Assembly: GCA_023079485.1 (NCBI GenBank)
Contig: CM041098.1
Span: 744,001 to 808,000 of the forward strand
DNA from: Archilochus colubris
Taxonomy: Eukaryota > Chordata > Aves > Apodiformes > Trochilidae
Direction: 5' to 3'
DNA length: 64,000 nt
Numbering within the stretch: the stretch's first letter is position 1; every line of letters begins with the position of its first letter. The notes beneath the pieces are model-generated. The model was not told the origin of the DNA. It made no database searches and was given only the letters and a program-made list of their open reading frames with translations. The position numbers were made by a program, and so were the translations under genes. Positions 36,301 through 49,859 of this stretch are shown one piece after another.

Positions 36301-38720
36301 TCTCATGTGCTTACTCAGGGACATAAATGACCTCCCCCTGATTTAACACATTCAGCACAAGCTGAGCCCTCAGAGCTGTGCCAGGGAGGAACTGGAGAAG
36401 TGCAGAGCCCACGTGTGCACAGTGGGTTCACTCCAGATTTCCACCTCTACCCTGTGTCTTTCTTGGCCACATCACACTTGAGCTCCTCCTGCTCCATTAA
36501 CCCAGAGCAAGGACAGGGCTGCTCCACACACAGATCCTGGGGTTTGCACCACAGCTGATGTTCCCCTCCCTCTGTGCTCCAGCTAACTCACACATACGAA
36601 GCTCCACATCACTCCTCCAGATACACAAAGAGGAGATGTCCTCTCATCCCCCCACAGCTTCTGCCCCAAATTCCTATCCCAGGCTCAGGACCACACCACC
36701 AGCACTGTACCAGGCTGGATATCTCACAGCCACCGTGGATCTTTAGGCATCAAAACTTCATCCAAAGGGAGCAATTCTGTCATCAAGGTGAAAAGCATCA
36801 CTACCAAAATGTGATCAAAGAGAGAGTGATCAACTTAAGTGTACTCTGGAGTGCCTGTTCCAGACAAGAGAATTATCAATGAGGAACCAATTTGATAAGG
36901 TAGCTGTTATTGACAGGGAAATAAAAGGAATACAGTTCTTACCAGACAGACCTAAGCTGCTCCAAATTGCTGTCAGCCTGAAATACCTTGCCAGTAATTT
37001 GTTTCCAAATTCTTTCTCCCTAAATTTGATTTGTTGCTGTACAGTGGATGATATATTCTGTGCAGCGCCTCGAAGAGCATTCCTGTTGTCCTCTTGCTGA
37101 TTGTTTGTGAGCCATCACTTCTGGGAGTTGGCAGGATTTATTCTAAAAAGGGACATCATGACTTGGAAAGCAGGTTTTGTCTGAGGATGCAGTTCCTGCT
37201 GCCATTACAAAAGGCAGCTAAGATTACTGGGAGGAAAGTCATTGGGGAGGAAAAATAATCACATTTCCTCCCCATCTTTGAGCTTGTCCACACAGGTGAG
37301 CAGCCACACTCTGTGTCTGTACCCTGGGGTGAGGGAAATTTTGGGCAGCACTTTCTAACAAGTCTTGAATCGATCTTTTGACCAGGATGCTTTTTAACCA
37401 GGAGAAAAATTAGCAGGGCTTCCCACCTCCTGTGGAACGGTAGCCAGGGGATAAGCATCACATCCAGCAGTTCTTTCTGCTGATCTTTGCTGTTTCTTCA
37501 GAAAGGGAGGAAAAGGTGACTGAGTTATGAAGCATCCTGCTGGGCTCAGTGATGGCTCCTATGGGGTGTTCCTTGGGGTTTCCTGTGCTTCTGAGTGATC
37601 ATTCCAGAAACTTGGTTACTCCATAGGATGTGGTTCTGCACACTTGACACACTTGAGGTAGAAATGAAAAGCTCAGGGCTCAGTAACACATCCAGCCTGT
37701 GTGCAGCTGCCACTGGACTTCTGATTTAAGGACATGTGTGTTTCTTCTCCTGCTCTTATCCTACTTATCTCAACCCACTTTGTTCAATGGGTTGAGCAAA
37801 TTGAGGACAATTCAGTTTGGGGATGAGGAGCTACCTTGGGTTAGTTATATGTCTTTAAAGTGTGGGTAGAATGGACAGACTTGCCCCAGCCCTCAAATCC
37901 AGCTCTCAGGGCACAAGGTCCCAAATGAAGCACCCATCTCATGCACAAAGCTGCATTAGATTAAGGAAAAAATAACAACTTATAAACCTGGTATTTTTCT
38001 ATTTCTGATCCTTCCAGGAAGGTATTAGCACCTTTAGCATTTTTCTGGCTACCAGCTTGCTGGCAGGACCCTCAGGTGGCATTGCTGTGGCAAGGGCACT
38101 GCAGGCACTTCAGATCACCTCAAGGAACAGGGGGTGATGACCAGGGATTTGGACAGGTCCTGGTGCCACCCAGAGCATGGAAAGAACGGAAGAGCTGAGG
38201 GCTGGGGGAGGGATCACACTGTACCCACTTGGGGAAAATGAGTGATGGCAGCAATTGTTGGAGGGCAGCAAGAAAACAGCACTAATTCAACTGGCTGCAC
38301 ATGGTTTACCACAGTTCAGGGAAAGCTCCACTTAAGCAACTGTAACATCACTGAAAAGGCTGAATTAAAGAAAAATAAAACTAATACAAACCTCCCACTA
38401 CTGTTGTTTTCAGATAGCAACACCAGGGTGAGGCAGTGAAAAGCAGGAGGTCTCCCAGATGCCACTGCCAGGGCCTGAGACAGCACTGTGTGTCCCCAAG
38501 AACAGGGAGCACAGCAGGGCTGCTCAGGAGCCACCAACTCCTCCTCTTTCCAGGAGCAGGCTGAACCTTCCTGAGGTGACTGAATGCAGCTGGGCAGGAG
38601 CAGCACAAATCAATCTCTCCTTAAAAATATATGTGTATATCAGATCCAAACCCTTTCCTCTAGAGCCTTGGGGGAGAAATGGAGTTTTAAAATGCTCTAT
38701 TACTTATAGATGAAATGTTG

Positions 38721-38762
38721 GAGAGAGAGAGAGAGAGAGAAAAGAAAAGAAAAGAAAAAAAA
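38721..38762. repeat. Compound (GA)n / (AAAAG)n microsatellite
   Basis: Ten GA units (38721-38740) run directly into AAAAG repeats ending in a short A-run. This is a pure purine tract of about 42 bases. Confidence 0.93.
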
Positions 38763-41700
38763 GCCAACAACAAAGCATCTCATTTGTCCTGCTGGAGCAG
38801 AGCATGTTGGTCCCCATCACCCACTGCTTGCACAGCACCCAAGAGTAACCAGATCTGGATGGGGTCAGGAGGAAGAAGGAGGAAGGAGCTGTGCCCCAAA
38901 GCAGGATAGAAGCAACCCAAAGCACAGCCAGGTCACACAAGGGCATGGTCAAACCCCCAAATTATGGCAACCCTGAGCTGTGCCAATTGTTGCTTTCACA
39001 CCTGGGTGCTAATTCTGACCGATTATGTGGGTGGATCCTTAAGTACAGGCTTCTCCTAGCAGAACAGGGAGAAAGGACAGGTTTTGTAGACCCAGGGATG
39101 CTTTGGAGATTTAACAGCTTTTAGGGAGGCAACCTGAGGGAATTGCTGCAGAAGAGGACTGCCTGCCCCAGACTGAGCTGCCACTTACCCAGGCCCCATC
39201 GTGGGTCTCTGCCCAGCCAAGGAGGAGACCATAAGCTGAGGTGACACATGGCATGAGGACAAGAGGAGATAAAAGGGAGAACAAGATGAGAAATCAGGTG
39301 ACAGAAAGACAGCAAGCAGCTGCTGGACAGGGACTGGGAGAATTTGGTGTGGCTGCTGAGCAACAACTCAGAATTCTGGCTGTACAAAGTCTCTTTTCCT
39401 TCCTAGTTCCTCACTGTCTCTGCCTAGTGCTCACGGATGGGCAGTGGCATGGGAGGAATGATGGTCTGAAGCCAAATTAAGTATCTTCACTTGGTCAGTT
39501 CAGGCCAGGAGAACCACCAGCTCCCCCCCTGAGCAGTGGTTACAAACCACAAGGATGAAGAGGAAAGTTCCTGTACCCATGGCAATCCCATGGGTATCCC
39601 CTGCAGCCCCATCCTTCCCTGGGGACACTCTGGGGACACCCCCTGCCCTGCAGCAAGTGGGGACTGGTCCTGCCACCTGCATTCATTTCCCAGAAAAAAT
39701 ACAAAGGGAACACTCCCCCTGGGCAACCTGGAGGAGGTGACCATTACCTGTGCCACCAGCTTCCAGGCCTTAGGGACAACTGTGCCCTATCAGGATGTCC
39801 CTGGTGCAGAGACCAGCACGTAGCCCTTTTTTGATCCAGCTCCCAGACAAGCATCACTCTGTCCCTGGGGAGCATTATTGTGCTCCAACTCAGCAGCACC
39901 CATCCTTCTGCAGCACAGCACCCGGGAGATTTTGGGCCTCACATCCTCCAGTGAGACCAGCAGGGTTACAGCTTTTGGCAGCTGAGGAACTGGTTTTCTG
40001 TAAGGACAAAGCTGTTTCATTCCTTCCCACCTCAGCCCAGCCTCCCTGCACAGCTCTGTTAGCAAGGCTGGTGTGCACAATATTAGGGATTAATGAGACA
40101 GGTGATTAAATGCAGTTGTGCTTGAATTCAATCCCAAGAGGATGGCTGTGGAGCTGCCCTGCTGTGAATTAGGCAATGAAGAGGGAGAAAGTACCAGACA
40201 CTGTGGGGAAGTGGTTCTGTTTCATCAGGACTCTCGTGCCAAACCATACCAGAGCCTCTGCCCACTTTAGGTGGGATTAAAATGTGGTTTTCAGTGAACC
40301 TGCACAGGCTCTGCTCTTGGCTTCCTGCAGTCCTCTGCTGCAGCTCAGCCACAGCCCAGCACAAGCACTCACACCAGTGCCAGCAAGGCAATCAGGAGGG
40401 GAGAGAAGGGGCAAAAATGTGACTTTTTGTTAAACTACTGCCACTTTGTGGTGCTGATGCTCGGTGTAGAACTCCCACAGGTTCACTTCCAGCATCTCCT
40501 CTGAGACATTGTAGCTGGATCTGCTCAGCAGCCACCACCAGGCTTGGACATGGCCCTGGGGCAGGATCCAACAGGCACTTGGTGCTGCAGACCAGCAGCA
40601 GCAGGGATTTTTTAAGGCAGGCAGAGCCCTTAACAGCCTCCTTACATTCCAAGAAGCCATCTGAAACTCCGTAAAAGTCTAAAAGTTGGGAAAAGCAGTT
40701 GTAAAGCCCTCCCAGGGAGGGCACTTGAAATCCCCAGCTCTCAAAAGGGCTCAGCAGTGGCCGCCAGCATCATTACCCTCTCCTTACAGATGGGGAAACC
40801 AAAGAGAATTATTTGCCTCCTCTAACCCAAAAGATCTGGGAATGAAGCAGGAGCCCAGATCAGGGAAATCTCAGCCCTTGAACCATAAATGAGTTGTCAG
40901 GTATCAGCATTAAAGGCTATAAAACCAGAGCAACTGCTGCCCAGCTGCCCAGGCAGTTGAGGCTGGTTTAATGCTGGCGGGTCCAAGATGCAGTTGGGAC
41001 TCCCCAGCCCCTTGCCCTCTGCTAGCAGCCTCAGTTTCCTTCTAAGACACTTGGATGAAAGCTTCCCATGAGCATCATTAAAATCACAGGGAGCAGATAA
41101 CTCCAGACCATCCATCTGCTTCCAAACCTCCGCTGACCCACAGCCACAGGAATGTGCACAGACAGAGCTTCCTCTGCTCAGAAGAGCAGGAAAATGCCCA
41201 CTCAAACACCTGGGTTTGTGCTCTTCAAAACCTCCTGTCCAGATGAAACAGTCCCTTGTGCTGGTCACAAAAGAGCCAGTTCTTGATTGCCCAGTTTCTG
41301 GGGTTTAAATTCCCATTTTCTCCCTCACTGCCTGGCACCACTGTTTCATCCACACCCTGGTTCCTGCTGCCAGCTGTAACACGGATGGGATTACTTAGTC
41401 ATTCAGGAGTGGAGCAGCCTGCTTGTAAACTTAACATTCCTTCAGGTTTGCTCAGAGTTCATGCCCCAGGCTGCAGTCTGATTGAGTGAGCCAGTCCCAA
41501 GTGCTTCTGATGGATATAAAAAGGACCTGCAATCAGATGTGCACTTAAACAAGTACATTACCAAGTTAAATGACTTCAGTTTCACTGAGCTAATTAAAAA
41601 TGGAACAAAGCAATGATCAGATTAAGGTCATAATTAATAACTCCATAGGTTCAAACTCTCCAGTCACCAAATAAATACCATATACAACCAGAGGAAGGGA

Positions 41701-42628
41701 AGCCAGGGCTGATAACCTGGAGGAACTGGTGTCCTGCTCAGAGGTCTTGAGGAGGGAAAAGCTTCCTCTTGACAGTGACCCAGCCCACCAAGACAGCATC
41801 TTAGCCTCTTCCTAAGGCTTCAGTGTTCACACCAGCCCAGGGTGCTGCCTTACAGGGAGTCAAGTGGATTCAGGATGGTTGAAAGCCCCTCAATCCCCAC
41901 CTCCCAGGTGACCAGGGCAAGAGCCACCACCCAGCCACAGCCATCATGTCCCTCTTGCCACGCAGCCATTTCAACGCTTTGAAAATTTTTTTGAAGTGAC
42001 TTTTTTTTTTTCTTAATATACCAGCAAAAAATCAGGCAATTAATACAAGCTTCTAAAGTGTTCTAAGAGCTTTTAATGTAAAGTATAAAAGCAAATTGCC
42101 TCTTTAGGAGCCTGGAGTTAATGAAAAGTTTCCCAAGCCAGTCATGGTGTCAGACCCTCTGGTGGAAAACCTTCCCCTTCCCACTCAAGCAGCCAAACCC
42201 ACGGAAGGGCCAAGTTCTGCTAAACTGGGGATTTCACAGCCTCTGGAAGCCAAAGCCCATCATTGAGCTCAGAAGGGATTAGAGAAACTCAGGCAAAGAA
42301 AAGCTTCATTAATGTTCACTGAGAGCAAAGCTCCCATGCTTTAGAAACCTTCAGCCCCTCAGCTATGGATGATGTTGACCCCCGAGTGCCCCCTCAGCCC
42401 CCCAGAGCTGTCACACTGGAGGGGGAGCTCTGAGCCAAGGCCACAACCTTCTCATCTGAGAGTGGGTCCAAACTGGGAGAAAAAGAACATAAAATCCTGC
42501 ACAAAGGATTCACAACTGCCTCTGCAAGGCTGCTGGTCTGGCATAGACAGGGAGTGAGCAGCTGCCTGGCAGGGCTTTCCCACTGACTTGTTATTTAATG
42601 ATTTTTTTGTTCATTTTATATTATTAAC

Positions 42629-42647
42629 AAAAAAAAAAAAAAAAAAA
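42629..42647. repeat. Poly(A) run
   Basis: This uninterrupted A tract lies in the intergenic spacer, next to the AT-rich block tcattttatattattaac. Confidence 0.9.
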
Positions 42648-43390
42648 GCAGCATCCATCTCTTTGCACCACTTGAGGGACAGACACAGGGTGGGAATGCA
42701 CCCAAGGTCACGTTGTTGGGTAGCAGAGCTCAGCTCCACACAGACACCCAGGGAGCCCTCCTGGCTCTGGGGTCCATGTGCCCTCCTCCCTAGAGCAGGC
42801 TCTCCACCAGGGGGAAAGTCCTGAACCAGGAGCCACAAATCAATGCTGTGGGAAGCCACAACAGTCAGATCTCCCAGCAAAACAAAGCAGAAACCCAAAG
42901 CATGGAGCATCTCAGCTCAGCCAGACTCCCATCCCCAATGCTGCTGCCCCAGCAGGGCTGAGCAGCCTGCAGAGGAACTGCTTTGCCAGCATCCTCGCCT
43001 GGCTCATCCTCGTGGCAGTGACCAGGAGATGATTTACTTTTCCTCCAAGTCAGTCCTTTTCTGCTGGGCTTCCTTCCAGCCCAGCAGCCTGGAGGCAGAA
43101 CAGCACCGATACCTCGCAGCAGCTTTGCAGCATCCTCAGGCTTCTTAATTAGAGCAGACATAAACACTTTTGACACAAGTTGAGAGGTTTCCATCCTGCT
43201 ACCAGAGCACCAAACAAACAAGCTTCAAAAGGAGCCACCAGAGCTCAGCTGGAGCCAGCACTTGCTGAGGTACTCACCTTGTCTGCACAGCTTGGGCAAA
43301 TCCTGCTGGATCCTTCAGCTCCCATCCCATCTGCCCAGTCACACCGAGCTGCGAGGGGCTCAGGGACCTTACAGCACCCGGGAAAGGAGG

Positions 43391-43498
43391 AAGGACAGGG
43401 AGAAGGACAGGGACAAGGACAGGGACAAGGACAGGGACAAGGACAGGGACAAGGACAGGGACAAGGACAGGGACAAGGACAGGGACAAGGACAGCTAC
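43391..43498. repeat. 12-bp minisatellite, about 9 units
   Basis: The unit aaggacagggac is repeated at starts 43391, 43403, 43415 and so on to 43475, with a partial unit to 43498. The first and last units are slightly altered (agggag, agctac). The array is almost perfectly homogeneous, which implies recent expansion. Because the unit is a multiple of three and has no stops, several frames stay open across it; these are not genes. Confidence 0.95.
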
Positions 43499-44737
43499 AG
43501 CACCCTGCATCACCATCTCCCTGGGAGCAGCACAGCATGGCTGGCTGCTGGCATGGACTGGGCCAGGCAAGAAGGACTGGGGGGTCCCCACCCCACACTG
43601 GGTCTGTACTCCCACCTGGCTGCTCCCTCTCTGTAATTCTGTATATGGAAATGAGCATGTGCAGGGGGCTCATCACAGCCAACATCTGGGGACAATGACC
43701 ATCTCCTCCCCCTCGACAAGGGGCAGCTGTGTTTGGTCCTTTCAGATGTGATGTGGTGAATGAACAGCAGCTGTGGGTGACCAGCACCTGGGGGGAATCC
43801 TCCTCCTCCTGGGAGAAACCTCTTCCTTTTTGTAACCTCTGCCTACTGCTGGGCAGCCACTCAACAAATGCATTCTGTGGATTTTCTCTCAGCACAGGCA
43901 GGCCAGCAGCTCTAGGCTGGGGATGAGGAGGTCTCTGTTCATCCCATAGATGTGATTTTTTTCCAGCAAAGTCCATGCCTGGAGGTGACTGCAGCCACAC
44001 GTCCTCTGCTGCACCTCTGCACCATGGCTGGGCTCTGGCAGGCAGCAATGAGCCCCTGGGTGGTGAGGCCAGGGGCCAATCTGCCTGGCAAAGCTTGGAG
44101 ATCCCAACCTCCATGCAAAAAGCAATTTATTTGAACAAATAGAAAGTGATGTGGTTAAAGGCAACAAAACTCTTCTGGGTGGATAAAAAGAGAACACCAC
44201 CACCCCCCCCGGGAGAGGTTTGCAGAGCCCAGCCCAGCCCTGTGGCCAAGGTGGGAACATCTCACCTTAAAACCACAAAGAGCTGTGAGCTGCTTCAGCT
44301 GCAAAGCTGTGAAAAACTGCAGTTTCACATTTCACTTTTAGTACATTCCATTTCCAAAAAACAAACAAAAAACCCTAAAATGCCCAACTTCCCTTACACT
44401 GAAAATGAGGAGTGTAAATCCCTCAGCTACTGTACCATGGCAGGCAGGGATGCACCATCCAGACTTTCAGTATTATTTTATTGCTGAGGGCACCTGCATC
44501 CCCCCAAAAGGAGGGGAGGAGTCCTTCCTCAGCCCCCTAAAATCTGCCCCACTCCTGGGGGTGACCCCCTGTCCCCCCACACACCAGCACCACAAAATCC
44601 CTCTGGCTTTTACAGAAGTTGGCACATCAGACTCCACCACTGTGGTTTATCTCTAGTTAAAAGCATGGCTGGAGATTTTGGCAGAGCCCAGCCTTGGCTT
44701 TGTGCTATATTCACACTCATTGGGTTTGAAGAACTTT

Positions 44738-45077
44738 ATAGACTCCAGGGAGACCTTGGAGCCCCTCCCAGTGCCTGAAGGGGCTCCAGGAAAGCTGGGG
44801 AGGGACTGGGGACAAGGGTTTGGAGGGATGGGATGAAGTGGTGTGGCTCTGAACTGCAAGAAGGGAGCTTGAGGTTGGACATCAGGGAGGAATTGTTTGG
44901 TGTGAGGGTGCTGAGCCCCTGGGTGCCCAGGTTGCCCAAGGAAGCTGTGGCTGCCCCATCCCTGGCAGTGCTGAAGGTTGGATGGGGCTTGGAGACCCCT
45001 GGGCTGGGGGAGGTGTCCCTGACCATGGCAGGGGGTGGATGATCTTTAAAGTTTCTTCCAACCCAAACCATAATTCT
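44738..45077 (+). mobile_element. CR1 LINE fragment, 3' end
   Basis: The CR1 3' region runs from actccagggagaccttgga through tgcctgaaggggctccagga and gaagctgtggctgccccatc to the terminal gatctttaaagtttcttcca, then acccaaacc. It is in the CTNNA1-SIL1 spacer. It shares the diagnostic phrase gctgagcccctgggtgccca with the copies at 47.3-47.9 kb and 49.9-50.2 kb, suggesting one subfamily. Confidence 0.88.
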
Positions 45078-47309
45078 TGGTTGCTCTCCAAGTGGTTGAG
45101 CTCTGGCATCTCACCACCAGCTGAGCCCCTTGGGTCCCACCCAGCATGTCCTCCAGCCCACCTCTGCTCCTCAGAAACTCCGAAATTCCCAGGGGTGCTG
45201 CATCTCCCTGCTGGGTTTTGGGGTATTTGCATTCTAACTCTTCAGGACTGGCCCAGGTCAGTGTTTTCAGGGGGTTGTTGGAATGATCTCTTCCTGTGTC
45301 CGGGGTGGGTTTGGGCTCTGGGCTGGGAGGAGCTGTAAAAGAGGAGCCAAGAGCAGGAGGGTTTGCCAATTACATTTTACAGTTTTGCCAATTACATGTT
45401 AACATAGTTAATTTTATTAACTATAAAGGACAAGCTGCTAGGTGACATCTACAACCAAGTGAAGGATCCCAAATTCCCCAGGATATGCACAGAGACTCTT
45501 CCAGACCATCTCTGGGACTCCTGGGCAATGGGGACAAGCCCCAAGGGGTGCAAGGAGGACCCATCACTCCAAGGGTTCCCCAGGGTGGGAGATGGGGGTG
45601 CTGGGTGCCCCTCTGAGCCAGGGATCCCCAGAGCAAAACCCAATTATGTACTCAGCACCCCTCCAGGAGGGTTCCCCTGAGGGTGAGGATGCTACAAGTG
45701 AGAGGATTTAAGGGGAATTTTGGGGAAATCTTCCTTCTGGTTGTCCTCTGCCAGGGGTGGCTCTGGCTGGTTGATCCCCTCCCAGACGGTTTCTTAGCCT
45801 GAAATTGCTGTTTATGGAAAGCAAATGTTTCAGTGTTAGCTAATCCAGCTTGTTTGCAAAAGCCCCAAAGGCTCGTTTTAATTGCAAGTAAATGATTCTT
45901 AACAATACAAATCAGAGCCAGCCGAGGCCGGGAGTGTTTGTGATATCTTGCACTGTAACCAGGAGTCAAGAAACGAAATTAAGGCTCAAATTGAAAAAAG
46001 GGGAAGGATTCCATCTGAAACTGAGCAAATATGAGACTTCATCAAGGAAAGATAATCACTTGGAGGGATAATAATGAGGCTTCAGCTTATCAGTTTTGCA
46101 CGGAGAATCCTTGATATGCCCGGAGTGGTTTTGCTGTGAACAGCACCAGAGACAACTCAATAAGAGACTGAATGGAGGGAGAAGAGCAGAGGCACCTCCG
46201 GGCCCTGCCCCAGTCCAGAGGCTCAAACCCACCTGGTTTTGGAGAAAAAAAAAAAAATCAAGAAAATGAAAACAAACCTGAAGGATTACAACAAGTGTCC
46301 AACTGGATGGGGAGGGGAGGCTCTGCTCTGCTGGGACCTCATCCAGCCAAGGGCCCATCTGCACCCCGTGAGAGTTTTTGCTCTGCAGCCCACAGACTGC
46401 CCGTGAAATTGAGGTGAAAGTCTGGATTTGAAGGACCCCCGAACACCTGATTTGTTTTAGCATGCAGGGAAACTTTCTTTTCCCTGGCGCCAGCAGCAAG
46501 TAACTTGGTATTTTCCCCTCCAGGCTGCTCCCATCTCCTGCCCTCACTTCCACCCCAACAGCTCCAGGAGCTGCCACCTCCTCGCTTGGCTGCAAGTGTC
46601 CCCTCCCATGAGCTGAGCCACCTCCCTGCCAGCCCCGGGCAGCTCCTCCTGCCCCACGGGGACACAGACACCCCACGGGGACACGTCCACACCACAGGGA
46701 CACAGCCAGGATGGGAACCTGGACCTGGACCAAGCTCTTGCTTTTCCCTCTGCTGTGGGCACAGCGGGGCAGGAGCTAGGCAGGTCAGGAGGGGACTCAG
46801 TGGCCACCTCTCTTCCCACCCAGAGGAAGCCCCACCAGAGGGATTCTCCCTTGGATCTCTGGCTGCTTTCAGGAACCTTCCACGATAGTTACCCTCACCT
46901 CCTAAGAGGATTATTTCTTCCCTGCACCAGGCTCTTGGGTGACCAATTGTTATCTTCTGCTACAGTTAATTTGGGGCTTTATCAGCCTGATCCCACACCT
47001 TTATCAGATCTCCATCTGGCTGAGCCCATCAGCATCTCTTAGGCTTCCTGAAGATCTCCACAGTTTGTTTCAAGGGTGCTGAGGCCATGCCAGGCTTGGG
47101 GACACCACCCCTGCTGGAAATCCCTGCAGCTCTGAGCCACCAGTCCCCAACCCAGAGCACAGCTGGGAGCAAATGGCACCAAGATGCCTCATACCCACCA
47201 TGCTGCAGCCCTGGGGGGTCTATCCCAGGCAAAACCTGATCATGGGTGATGTGAGAGCCTTGCAGAACTTCAGGGACTGTGGAAGCAGTCAGAATTGGCA
47301 GAAAAATGG

Positions 47310-47925
47310 CAGAGAAGAGATTGAGAGCAGCTCTGAGGAGGACTTGGGGGTGCTGTGTGAGGAGAAGCTCAACATGACCCAGAAACAGGTGCTGGCAGCC
47401 CAGAAACCAGTCCTGTCCTGGGCTGAATCTCCAGCAGCGTGACCAGCAGGGCCAGGGAGGGGATTGTCCCCTCTGCTCCACTCTGGGGAGACCCCCCTGC
47501 AGTGCTGGGTCCAGCTCTGGGGTCCCCACCACAAGGGCACAGAGCTCTTGGAGTCCAACAAAGATGATCCAGGGGCTGGAGTAGCTCTGGAGCCAGGCTG
47601 AGAGCTGGGGGTGTTCAGGCTGGAGAAGAGAAAGGAGCAATGGGGAGACCCTAAAGCACCTTCCAGTGCCTGAAGGGGCTGCAGGAAAGCTGGGGAGGGA
47701 CTTGGGACAAGGGCCTGGAGGGATGGGATGAGGGGGAAGGGTTTCCATCTGGGAGAGGGGAGATGGAGAGGAGATGGGAGGGAGAAATTGTTTGGGGTGA
47801 GGGTGCTGAGCCCCTGGGTGCCCAGGTTGCCCCCAGAAGCTGTGGCTGCCCCATCCCTGGCAGTGTTGAAGGTTGGATGGGGCTTGGAGCCACCTGGGCT
47901 GGGGGTGGTGTCCTCACAGGAGTTA
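47310..47925 (+). mobile_element. CR1 LINE fragment, ORF2 tail plus 3'UTR
   Basis: This is the longest CR1 copy here, about 0.6 kb. It begins in the decayed C-terminal part of the reverse-transcriptase frame (gattgagagcagctctgagg, aggacttgggggtgctg, agaagctcaacatgacccag). It continues through gggtccagctctggggtccc and ttcaggctggagaagagaaa into the 3'UTR (tgaaggggctgcaggaaagc, ccccatccctggcagtgttg). The frame is interrupted, so no functional protein is encoded. The extreme 3' terminal repeat is missing or very diverged after about 47,925. Confidence 0.88.
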
Positions 47926-49859
47926 ACAGCACAGCCAAACTCCTGCTGATTTGGTTTTTTTCTTAATTTAAACCAAGCTTTTTTTCATAGGAAGAGGCTG
48001 GGTGTGTGGAGTGAAACTCATCACTCCAGGGATACTCAGTGCTGCCGAAGCCAATTTCAGGAGTAAATACAGACTTTTAATGTATTATGGAATTTTAATG
48101 TATTTCTTTTTATGAGGCAGAAAGGTGACATGGCTGGATAGTGAAGAACTTACCTGAGCTAATGGCCCAGCTGGAGCTCTTCCAACCAGCCTGTTGAAGG
48201 AAATGGATAGTTTGGGACTTTGCTTTAAATGCTTTTAAATAGATCTGTGCTGTCTACCTGCTCTCCCAGTCCCTGCCATGGTGAAGGAGATGGGCCCCTG
48301 CCTGAGAGGGAGGAAACAACCAGAAGATGCTGAAAGTGGAACCTGTCCTGGACATGCTGGCAGAAAAGTCACTCTGTGCTGTGTGCTGGAGGAGTCACCA
48401 GCTCCTGGTCCACAGTTTTCCGCCAGGTCAAACAAGGAATTTCCCTGCCAGGCAGAGACCCACCAGCTTGTCACCCTCCATGAGGGCCACCTCTGGCACA
48501 GGCTGCTTGCAGTGGGACCTCAGGAAGGGAAATCTTCCCAGGTCCCGAGGATCAAACACAAAAAAAACAAAGCAAGGGATGAGCAAGGGTTGGTGTTTAT
48601 AGGTCCTTCCTTGCACTTGCAGCTGGATGCAGAGTCCCTCCTGGATGCTGGGCTTCCTCCCACCACCAGCAATGAACCCAGCAGAGGAAGCCGTGTTGTC
48701 AATTAGCCAAAGTGATAATTAGCCTTTTTGTCTGAGCCCTGCTCTGTCCAGGTCACTGTATGGACACTGTGACATTCTGCCCTTTCTTAAAGATGTTGCT
48801 CAGCACCAAAGCCAGCTCTGATGTGCTCTGCAGGAGGCTTTGGGGCACTTGCTTGGAGAAATCATCTCCCCAGCACTCAGAAATCACCTCTGCCAGGGGG
48901 AACATTCCAGAGCTGAGCTTTATGGCTGTGAACACCGAGCCAAAACCTAAAGGGGCTCTGAATTTAGACCTGTAGGAACATGGCTGTAGGAACAAGAAAA
49001 AAAGGGTAGTTTGATGGCAAGAGCCTGCTGAGGATTCCTGGATGGAGCTGGTTGCATGTGGTGGGAAAGCCACTCATCCTGCCCATGGAAGGGAGCTTTG
49101 TGTGGGGGCTAGAGCTGCTGGCACTTGGTCTGGCCATCCTGCAGGATGGTTTTGGTGGCTCAACAATGAACTTTGAGCTGTGGCACTGATCTGATCACAG
49201 AGCCCAGGAGATGAAGGTGCTGAAAGAAGCTCTTCAGCTGGACCACCAGGTGGGATTGTGCCCAAACACCTCCAATGACATTTTCAGCTCCAAGACAGGC
49301 TTGAAAATAAAACAACAAGGGATTTAAGTGAGTGTATCTCTGTCTGGTGGGATGATGAAACAGCAGTGTGCTGCCTTGAGCTCCCCATCCCCACCTTTGA
49401 TGTGGCTTTCAGTTACCTCCAGTGCAGGTTTGGGTGCTCCCACTGAGCCAGAATGAAAGAGCTGAGATGAAAGACCTCAGGGAAGGAGAAGGAAGGGTGA
49501 AGAATGGGAGCCAGGAGCAGTGTCCCAGGGCACACCATGCCTTCCATGCACCAGGACCTCAGGAACAGCCATCCCACCCTGGTGATGCATCCCATGGAGG
49601 ATGCTCAATGGCACACCAGGGCACCAGCTCAGGCAAGGACACCACTGAGGAGATGGAGCATCCCAGTCTGCTTTCACCTCCCAGTTAGCAATGGAGACCA
49701 CAAGCCTGAGATGTTGCTGCTCTCCCAGAGGATGTGCCGAGCAGAGATGTGCAGCCAGTCCAAGGCTGCACCAGGAGCTGAAGAAGATACTTGGTTCTCT
49801 GAAGGTGCCCTCCTAAATGAGACACTCACCCAACTCCTCACTAAAGACTTCCTCAGGAG

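Noticed and set aside
43180..44114. Open frames of 172 and 289 codons over the minisatellite
   Set aside because: The 12-bp repeat is stop-free and a multiple of three, giving low-complexity DKDR, QG or CP repeats in different frames. No splice or homology support.
46056..47748. Minus-strand frames of 225 and 239 codons in the spacer
   Set aside because: The second overlaps the CR1 fragment in antisense, and the first shows no family resemblance or splice structure.
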